From the IMG/VR virus record IMGVR_UViG_3300021505_000001, positions 62,001-126,000 of that record: a stretch of DNA of 64,000 nt; one strand, written 5' to 3'. This DNA comes from a virus. Position numbers and translations under genes: made by a program. Shown here piece after piece: positions 24,738 through 33,068 of this stretch. A model generated the notes under the pieces. It did not search any database. It saw only the letters and a program-made list of their open reading frames with translations, and was not told where the DNA came from. Within the stretch, counting starts at the first letter, position 1. Each line of letters opens with the position of its first letter.

Positions 24738-26010
24738 ATGCAGAAGAGTGTATTTTAAAGAGGGTAAATTCTTTGACAAGTTTTTCTTTTTTGTAGTATT
24801 CCAACCTTTCAATAGGAGAAACATCTATTTTTCCATATTCGGTGAATAACAATTCTGTTAATTCTCCCCATGATTTATCACCAATATAAATATATTGATT
24901 ATTTAACTGTTCTCCAAGAAAAAAATCAGAAAAATTTTTTATAAAAAACAAAGAGTTATATATATTATGTAAGATTTGTAGTTGAGATGCTATAAAACTA
25001 ATCCATTCAATGGTCTTTACTTCATTTATATAGATTAAGGAATAAGAACTAAGATGATGAGCTATTTTAGATAAGAAAGCATCCAAAAAAACCTTTAATC
25101 TTATATCTGATTCTGTCAGTTTATTTGGCACTACATTGTTTCCAAATCTAATCCATAAATAAAGTTTATCGTCATAATATATTCTACCGTAATATGGATT
25201 TTTGGCTTTTTCAACTAAAAACTTCCGTTTATTTGTCCATTTGTTAGGCATATCCTCTGAAATGCCCGCTGTTTTAGTAATAAGGTTTGCTATTTTGTTT
25301 TTATTTACTTTGTAGTATGGAAAATCATCTTCAGTAGATGGTTTGAAAGCAAAAATAAGGTATTTTAAGAATGTCAGTCGTTGGAGATCACTTAAATCTT
25401 CTTTAAAGATATAAGTTTTTATTTCATTCCATGAATATATATTAAAACGTTTAGGCGGAGTTTCTAAAGATTTCTTTATTTTGAGAATATATGATGGAAC
25501 TTTATTTTCATTATCAAAACTTTCAATGAATTTTTGAAGGCCTTGTAATTTCTCAGTGGCTTCTTCCTCACGGAGATTCTTTATCATATTAAAATATTCA
25601 GATGTTATAATATCCGTAGTAGAAGAATCTTTAGAGCTTGATATGTTAGGAATTTCTGTTTCCTTAATAGATACAAAGCTTTCATCTAAGTCATTAATAT
25701 CAATAAGATTTTTAAGAGGATTATATAACGAATCCTCTCCTTTAGGAAGTTTTTCAATTAGAGAACTTCCTGTAAATACACGAGTAGTAAAATCTTTGTT
25801 TTCCATGTCAGATGCTTCATAGAGCTTACATAGAACAAAGATTTGCCCTATATTAAGATAATGAAACTCTATTTGACGATAAGGGCATTGCTGTATATTA
25901 TCCACAAAAGTACAAGATGTTGCACATAAATTGCCACTTATCTTACATTTAAATGAGGACTTAGGAAAAACAAGGTATTTTATATCAATAGCACCAGATA
26001 CCAAAGCCAT
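24736..26010 (-). CDS. hypothetical protein of the tail-gene operon (424 aa)
   Basis: No family recognised. The N-terminus has a Cys cluster (CKISGNLCATSC, then CPYRQIEFHY), possibly a metal or disulfide site. The middle is acidic and Ser-rich (about 110-170), probably unfolded. The C-terminal half is rich in aromatic residues and helices. It is the last gene of the - strand operon that begins with the putative tail tube gene. Its place suggests a role in tail assembly, such as a baseplate hub or an assembly factor. Confidence 0.6.
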   Translation of the reverse strand: MALVSGAIDIKYLVFPKSSFKCKISGNLCATSCTFVDNIQQCPYRQIEFHYLNIGQIFVLCKLYEASDMENKDFTTRVFTGSSLIEKLPKGEDSLYNPLKNLIDINDLDESFVSIKETEIPNISSSKDSSTTDIITSEYFNMIKNLREEEATEKLQGLQKFIESFDNENKVPSYILKIKKSLETPPKRFNIYSWNEIKTYIFKEDLSDLQRLTFLKYLIFAFKPSTEDDFPYYKVNKNKIANLITKTAGISEDMPNKWTNKRKFLVEKAKNPYYGRIYYDDKLYLWIRFGNNVVPNKLTESDIRLKVFLDAFLSKIAHHLSSYSLIYINEVKTIEWISFIASQLQILHNIYNSLFFIKNFSDFFLGEQLNNQYIYIGDKSWGELTELLFTEYGKIDVSPIERLEYYKKEKLVKEFTLFKIHSSA

Positions 26011-26072
26011 TTTACATCCACGATAAACTATTGTGGCTATAAAACGAAGGAAATTAATATAGTATCTGGCGT

Positions 26073-26588
26073 TTAGTGGTTTTTTTCCGTTACCTCACCA
26101 TTAGGTGTCCCCATCATTTGTTGTGTTTGTGTTGCTATGGATGCTTTAAATGATTCTGGCAGGGTATCTACATTTACTTTTATTACTTTAGAAAATATGT
26201 CAAACAATTGTCCAATTGTCATAACTTCCATATCTTCTGGGGAAACCCCTGTAAGCACACATTCAAGTATTTGTTTTACAGAATTAGCTGTTTTTTCATC
26301 ACTTAATATATCTTGTATAGTTACAATTACTTCATCAGGTTTAAATTCATTTAGTTCCTCTTCAGATAATGAATCTCTTATTTTTTCAACTTTTATCTCT
26401 CGTGCCTGATTAAGAAGATTCATTAAATCTGATAACATTTCCATTAGCTGAATAGCAGGTGTTGGATATAGTTCATAAAAAGAATCACCTACAGAAATTA
26501 TTTCTTTATGAGAAGAAGTAACTAAAGCTCTTAAATCACCAAGAACATCTTGTGGAACATCGGCTACATTAATTTTATTTACAGGCAT
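26073..26588 (-). CDS. acidic helical protein, possible tail assembly chaperone
   Basis: Start set at 26588 (AAGGAGGTTTTT before ATG) rather than the longer 26615. The product is an acidic, all-helical 171-residue protein (AIQLMEMLSDLMNLLNQA, then ILSDEKTANSVKQILECVL) encoded two genes after the putative tail tube. Tail assembly chaperones have this size and helical character. No frameshift signal typical of those genes was seen, so the role is a guess. Confidence 0.55.
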   Translation of the reverse strand: MPVNKINVADVPQDVLGDLRALVTSSHKEIISVGDSFYELYPTPAIQLMEMLSDLMNLLNQAREIKVEKIRDSLSEEELNEFKPDEVIVTIQDILSDEKTANSVKQILECVLTGVSPEDMEVMTIGQLFDIFSKVIKVNVDTLPESFKASIATQTQQMMGTPNGEVTEKNH

Positions 26589-26602
26589 AAAAACCTCCTT
26601 AT

Positions 26603-27157
26603 TTAACAAGAACAATATCTTAAAATATGAGTTACTACACGTCTTAAGTAAACTGGACTATTTGTATTATATATTGGATTGGATATAGAATCAAGTTGTG
26701 CGTAAAGGTGTCTGTTTGTTGTTGGTAAAATAATTTGATTATTAATATCTTCTATCAAATCATAATGTCTATTTATATACCAATCAATTAATTTGATTGC
26801 TTTGACTGAATAGGGGTCATAATCTGGGTCTGTATTTACATCAAATACTACCATAACAGTTTGGCGGTATTCAACATTAGGAGTTATAGATACATTACCA
26901 AATTCTGGTACTATAAAGAATCCTATATCATTTTTATATCCTTCTGAACCCTCTGTAGCATCTACTGTAGAGTAGTATTTTTGAGCATTCCATACCAAAA
27001 TTCCTTTAAAATTATGAGATACATCATTTCTATAATCTGATATTGTTTCGTATATTGGGTATGGACATGTGGGGTCTGTTGTCAGAATATCTCTGATTTG
27101 TTGTCCATAACTTTCAAAAATCTGATAAAATTCATATGGTGGTGTAGCACAACTCAT
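26603..27157 (-). CDS. hypothetical virion protein (184 aa)
   Basis: Its start overlaps the previous stop (TAATG). The protein is beta-rich with many Tyr/Asn/Pro residues (FGNVSITPNVEYRQTVMVVFD, SPVYLRRVVTHIL). Size and position just after tail-type genes would suit a tail terminator or completion protein, but no motif proves it. Confidence 0.55.
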   Translation of the reverse strand: MSCATPPYEFYQIFESYGQQIRDILTTDPTCPYPIYETISDYRNDVSHNFKGILVWNAQKYYSTVDATEGSEGYKNDIGFFIVPEFGNVSITPNVEYRQTVMVVFDVNTDPDYDPYSVKAIKLIDWYINRHYDLIEDINNQIILPTTNRHLYAQLDSISNPIYNTNSPVYLRRVVTHILRYCSC

Positions 27158-27906
27158 TATAATGTCCTATGTTCTGTTGGATACTCAATCCAAATTTCAT
27201 AATCAAGAGACTGTGTTAGATAGACATACATAAAAGCTACATTTAAAGGTTCTGAAGAATATAAGTTATCATAAAGAGCCAAAACATCCAGTTTGGCTCT
27301 TCCGGTTTCATCATGCATTGCCGATGAATGCAGATACCCCATTTTTGTTAAAGTTCTTGTTTGATGATTTAAGTTATTACTTATAATTTCATCATTTATA
27401 AAGAAATAGTATCCTCTGAATCTACCAACTATTGTTGGGGGAGCAAGATTGCGTATATCTAAATCTTCACCGGCATATATGTAATACTGATTACTATAAA
27501 CAAAGGAACCTTCTTTTATTCGATGGGATGTTACACAACCTCCATCTGTCCAATGCAAAAAACACCCATCAACAATACGATGTCCAGTCCATTTCAATAC
27601 ATTTGTAATAAACTTATGTAAATTACTACTAGCATAAAAAGGATTTATTTGTCCATCTGAATAATAGACAACTTTTATATATTTTCCATTCATAGTTGGC
27701 GATAGATAAACACCATTTCTATCTACGTCAATTGCAAACTGATTGGAAAATAAACTAGTGGAAAGAGTATACACTCTTTCCAGCTCATAAAGCTCTTGGT
27801 TTTGAGTAGTATCATACTCCCAAACCTTTACATTATCAGAAGTTATTATATAATGTAAATACTGGATTGGACTTGTTACTAGTATTACATCTTCTTTTCT
27901 ATACAT
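27157..27906 (-). CDS. hypothetical virion protein (249 aa)
   Basis: Beta-rich and soluble, with central Trp/Cys-containing stretches (LKWTGHRIVDGCFLHWTDGG) and a C-terminal YVYLTQSLDYEIWIEYP. Coupled to the next gene by a TAATG overlap and 10 bases downstream of the putative tube gene. No family recognised. Confidence 0.55.
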   Translation of the reverse strand: MYRKEDVILVTSPIQYLHYIITSDNVKVWEYDTTQNQELYELERVYTLSTSLFSNQFAIDVDRNGVYLSPTMNGKYIKVVYYSDGQINPFYASSNLHKFITNVLKWTGHRIVDGCFLHWTDGGCVTSHRIKEGSFVYSNQYYIYAGEDLDIRNLAPPTIVGRFRGYYFFINDEIISNNLNHQTRTLTKMGYLHSSAMHDETGRAKLDVLALYDNLYSSEPLNVAFMYVYLTQSLDYEIWIEYPTEHRTL

Positions 27907-27916
27907 GATATCTCAA

Positions 27917-28627
27917 TTATGAGTTAGCTATAAGATTATCAACAATAACACCTAATTCATTTGGTGTAGTTGTAGTATCGTAGTGTGTCTGTCCATAGGC
28001 TTCTTCACCACGTCCATTTTGCCAACTAAAATTAATTCTATAATTAGTTCTTTCTCCATTAGCCCGTGAACCAAATCCCTGATAAGAAACAGAACCACTT
28101 TGCCAATCAGTTGGGGATACGTTTACGTTAATATCTGAGAGTACCCACTGAAGTTGATTTAATACATCATTTTCAGGATGCGCTGTACCAACTGTTGTCA
28201 GTTTTGTTCTTGCAGTATTTATAATTTGATCACGTGAGTTGTTAATATCCTCAAAGTTAGCAACAACCCTAGCATTAATTTGTCCTTCTGTATGAGTATA
28301 TGTGGCTGCTGATGCTCCGCTACACTCTCCTGCCAGGGTAATAACATAACCAGATTCTAATGCTGTTGTTACACCATCTTTAGCAATCCAATTGACGATA
28401 TTTTGATCTTTCCAATTTGCACTGGCTGATTGCATACAAACATCCCCTGTATGAGCATCAGCAATATCTCCACAGATATAAAGTACTGTGTTCTTATCAA
28501 GAGATACGTTTGTAATAAACAGTTTGACACAATCTAATCCACAACGGAAGAGTTCTCTTCCTGTGTTGATGTTATACTCAGTTGCACCATCAGATGGAAT
28601 TCCATAATTTACTATTGGACAAGCCAT
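27917..28627 (-). CDS. putative major tail (tube-like) protein
   Basis: First gene of its operon, with the best SD in the region (TTAAGGAGGAATAAAAA) and a late motif 29 bases upstream, both marks of high expression. The 236-residue product is rich in Ala, Gly, Thr and Asn (VVANFEDINNSRDQIINTA, then SVSYQGFGSRANGERTNYR) and ends in an acidic tail, as abundant virion proteins often do. Tail tube is the best guess from order and expression. A head decoration protein is the alternative. Confidence 0.5.
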   Translation of the reverse strand: MACPIVNYGIPSDGATEYNINTGRELFRCGLDCVKLFITNVSLDKNTVLYICGDIADAHTGDVCMQSASANWKDQNIVNWIAKDGVTTALESGYVITLAGECSGASAATYTHTEGQINARVVANFEDINNSRDQIINTARTKLTTVGTAHPENDVLNQLQWVLSDINVNVSPTDWQSGSVSYQGFGSRANGERTNYRINFSWQNGRGEEAYGQTHYDTTTTPNELGVIVDNLIANS

Positions 28628-28656
28628 TTTTTATTCCTCCTTAATAGGTTTTTTCT

Positions 28657-28665
28657 AATGTTTTA
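28657..28665 (-). promoter_or_regulatory. late promoter motif before the tail-tube-like operon
   Basis: On the - strand TAAAACATT followed by AGAAAAAACC, 29 bases before the start at 28627. It overlaps the stop codon of the preceding gene, so the element is embedded in coding DNA. Confidence 0.6.
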
Positions 28666-30450
28666 CATAAATACAAGTAAACATTTATTTATTTTAAGTT
28701 CTGAATATGGATACGCCCATATAATTTCTATTAAACAATTAGCCTTATCTACAAGAGTACTAAGACACTGTACGTTAATATCTATTGGTATGTATTTTGG
28801 TAAATCAACTATGGTAACTTCTCCATAATTCATCTCCTCAGCACCAACCACAACCTTTAAATATCCATGTTGTCTAAGATATTCATAATAAGCCTTTTCA
28901 TCTCCATCATATTCTGATGGAATTTCCATAAATTTGTATCGTATTTTGCAGTACAATGGTTTACCTAATGGAATCAGCTTTCCATTGAAAATCTTAGTAT
29001 GAGTTGTATATGTCCTAATATTTTGTCTTGATAAGGATAATTTCCCAAGATTTGTAATAGAATTGTCATAGTTATCTATCAATATTAAATCAGTATTAAG
29101 AAACTTATCATCAATTGGAAATTGATAGTATTGCCCATTGTTATCTACAACAGGAACTGAAAATAACTGATTTCCTGATAGATTACTTATTGTAAAGTTA
29201 AAAGAAAAGTAATGAGGATTTACTGTAAAATTATATTTGGTATGGAAAACATCTGTAAATCCATATCTAATTGTTTCAAACTTATGTTTTTCAAATTGTC
29301 CCCATAAATAACGTTGATCTGCAAATACAGACTTTTCTTTAGCATGGGTTATACATATTCTATCACTTGGCCACCAATAGTTTGTAGTACACCATCTATA
29401 ATCATTATAGATACATAAAGTAAATCCTTTTCTTTCATCACCCAAATGAGCTATTTGACTACAAATACCTTTACGTTCATTATCTAATAATTTGTAGGAT
29501 ACTGTTTCACATTCACGTATGTTCTCATAAATAACATAGCTGTTTACATATAAACGTTTATCATTGTGTTCTGTATGATAAACTTCATAAAGAGTATTTC
29601 TATCATTTCCAATAATTTCTCTTTTAACGAAACAGTTTTTATTAGATGAAGTTACAATATAAATATCATAAGTTGAGCTTCTATCAGATGTAAAGGTATT
29701 ATAAAGATGTAAGTGAATTTGTCTATCATTAGAGATTGTTCCCCAACTATTCCAAAAGCCAAGCTCTCTTTCTGTTATACCCTGTATTCCTTCCTGAGCT
29801 ATATTATATTTGACTCTATGATATTGAACAGCAGTATCGGTTAATAGTATTAAATATACTGATTCTGAATCAGAATCAATTTTGTATCTTATAAGGTATT
29901 CTGAACTGTACTCTTTATAAGTTGTATTAGTTAGTTTTATATTATAGAAACTTTGATGTTTATTTCCTAAATGTATTGTATAACTAGAAACATTTGAGAC
30001 ATAAAAAAGTATATTGTATTTTGATTCATTTATTTTCGTTAAAGAATATCTTATGTAATAGTCAGATTTATGACTTGTTGATAGTCTAATGCTATAACTA
30101 ACTATATTTTCTGTGCCGAATCTATGTAATATGTAATAAGGGCTTTCAAATATGGATAAATAGATATCATAGTTTAGAATATTGTATTTGGAGACATGAT
30201 TGTTGATTAACCGTATTCCATAATTAGAAGCATGCAGTGTAGTAGCTTTAAATCGTTTAATATCATACTTAGAGCGATGATTATTATTTAATAATACCTT
30301 ATAAACAGAAGTATGTAATGTAGTAGCTTCAAATCGTTTAATATCATATTTAGAGCGATGAGTAGCTAATTCTCTAATACTATAAACACTATTGTGGATA
30401 GTAGTGATTGATGTGCGTGGTGTTTCTCTGAATATAGTTAGTATAGGCAT
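28663..30450 (-). CDS. large repetitive beta-rich virion protein (595 aa)
   Basis: The N-terminal 330 residues are built from many short segments of 20-27 residues carrying S-x-Y-x-I (SKYNIL, SYSIRL, SFYNIKL). The first copies are almost identical (RSKYDIKRF.ATTLH) with an 81-bp DNA period (30240-30279 and 30321-30360). After about residue 340, motifs like ERKGICS and SDRICITHA follow, echoing the protein at 44101. A C-terminal beta domain ends the protein. Probably a fibrous tail or whisker component. No enzymatic motif. Confidence 0.55.
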   Translation of the reverse strand: MPILTIFRETPRTSITTIHNSVYSIRELATHRSKYDIKRFEATTLHTSVYKVLLNNNHRSKYDIKRFKATTLHASNYGIRLINNHVSKYNILNYDIYLSIFESPYYILHRFGTENIVSYSIRLSTSHKSDYYIRYSLTKINESKYNILFYVSNVSSYTIHLGNKHQSFYNIKLTNTTYKEYSSEYLIRYKIDSDSESVYLILLTDTAVQYHRVKYNIAQEGIQGITERELGFWNSWGTISNDRQIHLHLYNTFTSDRSSTYDIYIVTSSNKNCFVKREIIGNDRNTLYEVYHTEHNDKRLYVNSYVIYENIRECETVSYKLLDNERKGICSQIAHLGDERKGFTLCIYNDYRWCTTNYWWPSDRICITHAKEKSVFADQRYLWGQFEKHKFETIRYGFTDVFHTKYNFTVNPHYFSFNFTISNLSGNQLFSVPVVDNNGQYYQFPIDDKFLNTDLILIDNYDNSITNLGKLSLSRQNIRTYTTHTKIFNGKLIPLGKPLYCKIRYKFMEIPSEYDGDEKAYYEYLRQHGYLKVVVGAEEMNYGEVTIVDLPKYIPIDINVQCLSTLVDKANCLIEIIWAYPYSELKINKCLLVFM

Positions 30451-30495
30451 TTAGAGATTATAGTCCTATCTTTTTTAAATGGTTAAGTTTTTTTG

Positions 30496-30504
30496 AATGT
30501 TTTA
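30496..30504 (-). promoter_or_regulatory. late promoter motif before the 595-aa virion gene
   Basis: On the - strand TAAAACATT followed by CAAAAAAACTT, 45 bases upstream of the start at 30450 and just after the terminator at 30514-30549. Confidence 0.6.
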
Positions 30505-30513
30505 CTTATAATA

Positions 30514-30549
30514 AAAAAGCCTCATATGATTTAACATATGAGGCTTTTT
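30514..30549. terminator. strong bidirectional terminator
   Basis: A perfect 15-bp stem, AAAAAGCCTCATATG with its complement, and a 6-base loop. It separates the upstream - strand genes from the late unit beginning at 30450. Confidence 0.8.
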
Positions 30550-30572
30550 GGATTTCTTTATAGATTTTCTGC

Positions 30573-30896
30573 CTATCTTTCGATTTTATAATAGATTTCA
30601 TCTAGGATATATTCCTGAGTTTCTTCATCGGGAATTTCTCCACTTTTTGTTATATATTCTAAATCAAATCCTTTTTTGTCTGTTTCAAAAATACGTACTG
30701 TAAAATGAAACCATCCAATATAAAAACCAAGTTCGTTCATCAGATGATAACTTCCACTAAGAAGAATATCACTACCAACAATTTTGATACTCCACTCAGC
30801 ATCAAATCCACTCCCAGATGGCAATATGTCATACCAACTAGAACTTTCTATAATTTCTTTAAAGGCTCTGAAAACATTTAAAAATGTAATACTCAT
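30573..30896 (-). CDS. hypothetical protein (107 aa)
   Basis: Acidic alpha/beta protein. AFKEIIESSSWYDIL and AEWSIKIVGSDILLSGSYH are followed by a tail rich in Glu. No membrane segment. Its start is one base after the stop of the gene at 30898, so the two are coupled. Family unknown. Confidence 0.55.
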   Translation of the reverse strand: MSITFLNVFRAFKEIIESSSWYDILPSGSGFDAEWSIKIVGSDILLSGSYHLMNELGFYIGWFHFTVRIFETDKKGFDLEYITKSGEIPDEETQEYILDEIYYKIER

Positions 30897-30897
30897 T

Positions 30898-31080
30898 TTA
30901 ACACCAAGAACTTTTCTTCAATTGTTTATTTGTAAAGTTACGAATGTATACTTTTTCTTCTTCTTTTTTATAAAGGACATTAAGAGGACCCCAATCATAA
31001 CATGCTCCTCTTTCCAATATTCTAATCTCAGTATCATCAGGGATATTTTTTAGCCTATCTATTAATTCTTTCTTTTTCAT
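30898..31080 (-). CDS. small hypothetical protein (60 aa)
   Basis: SD TGAGGAGTTAACT. MKKKELIDRLKNIPDDTEI is a common opening of small phage proteins of unknown role, in which the start is a helix and DDTEIRIL a beta strand. Ends in Trp-Cys. Confidence 0.6.
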   Translation of the reverse strand: MKKKELIDRLKNIPDDTEIRILERGACYDWGPLNVLYKKEEEKVYIRNFTNKQLKKSSWC

Positions 31081-31101
31081 AGTTAACTCCTCATTTTTTA
31101 C

Positions 31102-31130
31102 TTGACTACTTTTGAAGGAATCTATATAAT
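31102..31130 (+). promoter_or_regulatory. sigma-70-like promoter on the strand opposite to the genes
   Basis: TTGACT (31102-31107), 17 bases, TATAAT (31125-31130) on the + strand, within the 175-base gap 31081-31255. All genes from 30573 to 35117 are on the - strand, so a transcript would be non-coding or antisense. Best sigma-70 match in the window. Confidence 0.45.
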
Positions 31131-31255
31131 TATACTTATTAAAATTAATATTTAAAGAAAAATGTTGATATGTCTTTTTTGTGAATTGGGTGAGATTAAA
31201 GTGTAGGAAATTATTGAAGATTTTAAATATGTAAAGATTGCTATGAATAATACTC

Positions 31256-31468
31256 CTAAATAAAGGTTCTTCCTCTGTATTTATTAAATACTTCCCATAT
31301 TTGTGAGTATTTTTCAGTAGATGGTGGTATACCTCCTGTCAATTTACCGTCTACTACTAAAGGTGGGGTTCCAAAGAGTTCCCCACCTTTTTCTTTTAGA
31401 AATTCATGATAGAATTTTCTTTTTAAACTTTTAAATTTTTCAAGTTGTCTTAAAGTTGATGCCTGCAT
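31256..31468 (-). CDS. small hypothetical protein (70 aa)
   Basis: Basic helical start (LRQLEKFKSLKRKFYHEF) and a Gly/Pro-rich middle (GTPPLVVDGKLTGGIPP). The start overlaps the stop of the gene at 31468 (TAATG). Probably a small structural or assembly component. No family recognised. Confidence 0.5.
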   Translation of the reverse strand: MQASTLRQLEKFKSLKRKFYHEFLKEKGGELFGTPPLVVDGKLTGGIPPSTEKYSQIWEVFNKYRGRTFI

Positions 31469-32223
31469 TAAATTAATCCTAAACCATCCCCATCATAATC
31501 TATAGCTATTGAGCTGATGATTCTATCTTTTCTTCTTTGTAAGCTTCTCGTTATACTTTCTGTGGCTGGAACATTAAATGATACAGAAAGTCCAGAAAGA
31601 GAAACACTTCTGATTCCTCCCTCTGATGAAAATGTATCTGATTGATAGATATGTAACATCATATTTATTTCAAAGAGTTCTTTAAATATTGTGATCATAT
31701 TAATAGGTATTTCATCAAGGGTAAAATACCTATTATACAATGCTACATATTTAATGTTTGGTTTCAGTTTTATATTTGTTCCACTAAGAAAATATTTGGA
31801 TACATGGGTATCAAAATATTCCTTTACAATATATAGACTTTCTTTTACAGCTAATGCCCCCTTTAATGACCCGCTTTGATATGCATAGGATAATGGAACT
31901 GAAGGATTTGAATATCCATAATGAGAATAGAAAAGAGTCCTCAATTCATCGACAATCAAATCCTTTTCACGTAGTATAATAAATTCCATAAAGTTTTCGT
32001 CAATGGTATCATAAACATTAACCAGGACATACTCATCATTTGGGTTAGCAGGGGGTGGTGAAGTAAATTCTTTCTCTTCAAGTATAGGTGTATTTTCAGA
32101 CATCTCATTCATCGTTAGTTGTGCGATGAAATTAAGCATATCTGTATACTTTGCTACATCTGTAATTTCAAAAGGTGGATGTTGAAGGAAATAATTTATT
32201 ACATCTTGAGCTGATAATGCCAT
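31468..32223 (-). CDS. hypothetical virion protein (251 aa)
   Basis: Helical N-terminus (QDVINYFLQHPPFEITDV), a Pro-rich linker, a central acidic region, and a distinctive end (SLSGLSVSFNVPATESI then DRIISSIAIDYDGDGLGLI). Such Gly/Ser-Leu C-termini occur in head-tail connector and neck proteins, which fits the location in the structural operon. This is suggestive only. Confidence 0.5.
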   Translation of the reverse strand: MALSAQDVINYFLQHPPFEITDVAKYTDMLNFIAQLTMNEMSENTPILEEKEFTSPPPANPNDEYVLVNVYDTIDENFMEFIILREKDLIVDELRTLFYSHYGYSNPSVPLSYAYQSGSLKGALAVKESLYIVKEYFDTHVSKYFLSGTNIKLKPNIKYVALYNRYFTLDEIPINMITIFKELFEINMMLHIYQSDTFSSEGGIRSVSLSGLSVSFNVPATESITRSLQRRKDRIISSIAIDYDGDGLGLI

Positions 32224-32250
32224 TTTAACTACCCGTTTTTTAAAGTGTTT

Positions 32251-32727
32251 TTAAATTCCAACATTTTCATTTTTTATTGGTTCATATGCCAAGTAACGAA
32301 TAAAATTCACAAAATCAATAAAATCTCCATAGTACATTCTTAGGCTACCAAGATAGTTACCAACATCTGAACCATAATATTTGTCTACTATTGGACTCAT
32401 TACCTTTACAATATTTTGTCTTGATGGAAGTTTTTTATTAAGCCAAACTTCAATAATCTCTAAATCAATATCCATTGATTCTACTATTTCTTTAGCTACT
32501 AATGAATCTATAGGAATATACTTTTTTAAATTGCCTTCAAAAACTATACGAACTTTTAACATAATAAGTTTTTTAGTTTCTAAAGCCTCTCTATTTGCAT
32601 GAGAAGTTCCTTTGTATAATCTTATAGATACAAGTTTTCTGTTAAGTTTATCTTCCTCAATCTTGATGCCAACATTCCCTTCAGGGATTTTAACATCTAC
32701 CTTTTCTTTTACTACATTTATAGACAT
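32251..32727 (-). CDS. hypothetical protein (158 aa)
   Basis: Lys/Glu-rich alpha/beta protein with no membrane segment (VKIPEGNVGIKIEEDKLNRK, then a helical end GDFIDFVNFIRYL). Member of the - strand structural operon that starts at 35117. No family recognised. Confidence 0.5.
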   Translation of the reverse strand: MSINVVKEKVDVKIPEGNVGIKIEEDKLNRKLVSIRLYKGTSHANREALETKKLIMLKVRIVFEGNLKKYIPIDSLVAKEIVESMDIDLEIIEVWLNKKLPSRQNIVKVMSPIVDKYYGSDVGNYLGSLRMYYGDFIDFVNFIRYLAYEPIKNENVGI

Positions 32728-32737
32728 ATAAATACCT

Positions 32738-33055
32738 TTACTTACTGTTCAGTAGTTTAGCATTTTTTATTATGGACATTATTTTATTAAATAACTGTTG
32801 TATTTTTTCAGAAACTTTGTTTGCTTCTTTTACTGTTGCTATACCTACCATATAGGAATAATTCTCTATATTTTCAACAACTACTTTTCCGTATATTAAT
32901 TTATTTTTGGAAGTCTTTGCAGACAGTTTTTCCAATGTAGGGGTTAAATATCTTGATACGGGAACTTTTACAAAAACCAAAATATAGTCTTTGTCCATTA
33001 ATTTTATCTCTATTTTTGCATTACTGTTAAGCATTTTTTCTAAAACTTTTTCCAT
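32738..33055 (-). CDS. hypothetical protein (105 aa)
   Basis: Small basic alpha/beta protein: KIEIKLMDKDYILVFVKVPV forms strands, and the Lys-rich C-terminal helix reads VSEKIQQLFNKIMSIIKN. It sits 13 bases after the 570-aa gene. No family recognised. Confidence 0.5.
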   Translation of the reverse strand: MEKVLEKMLNSNAKIEIKLMDKDYILVFVKVPVSRYLTPTLEKLSAKTSKNKLIYGKVVVENIENYSYMVGIATVKEANKVSEKIQQLFNKIMSIIKNAKLLNSK

Positions 33056-33068
33056 TTTTTTAATCTCC

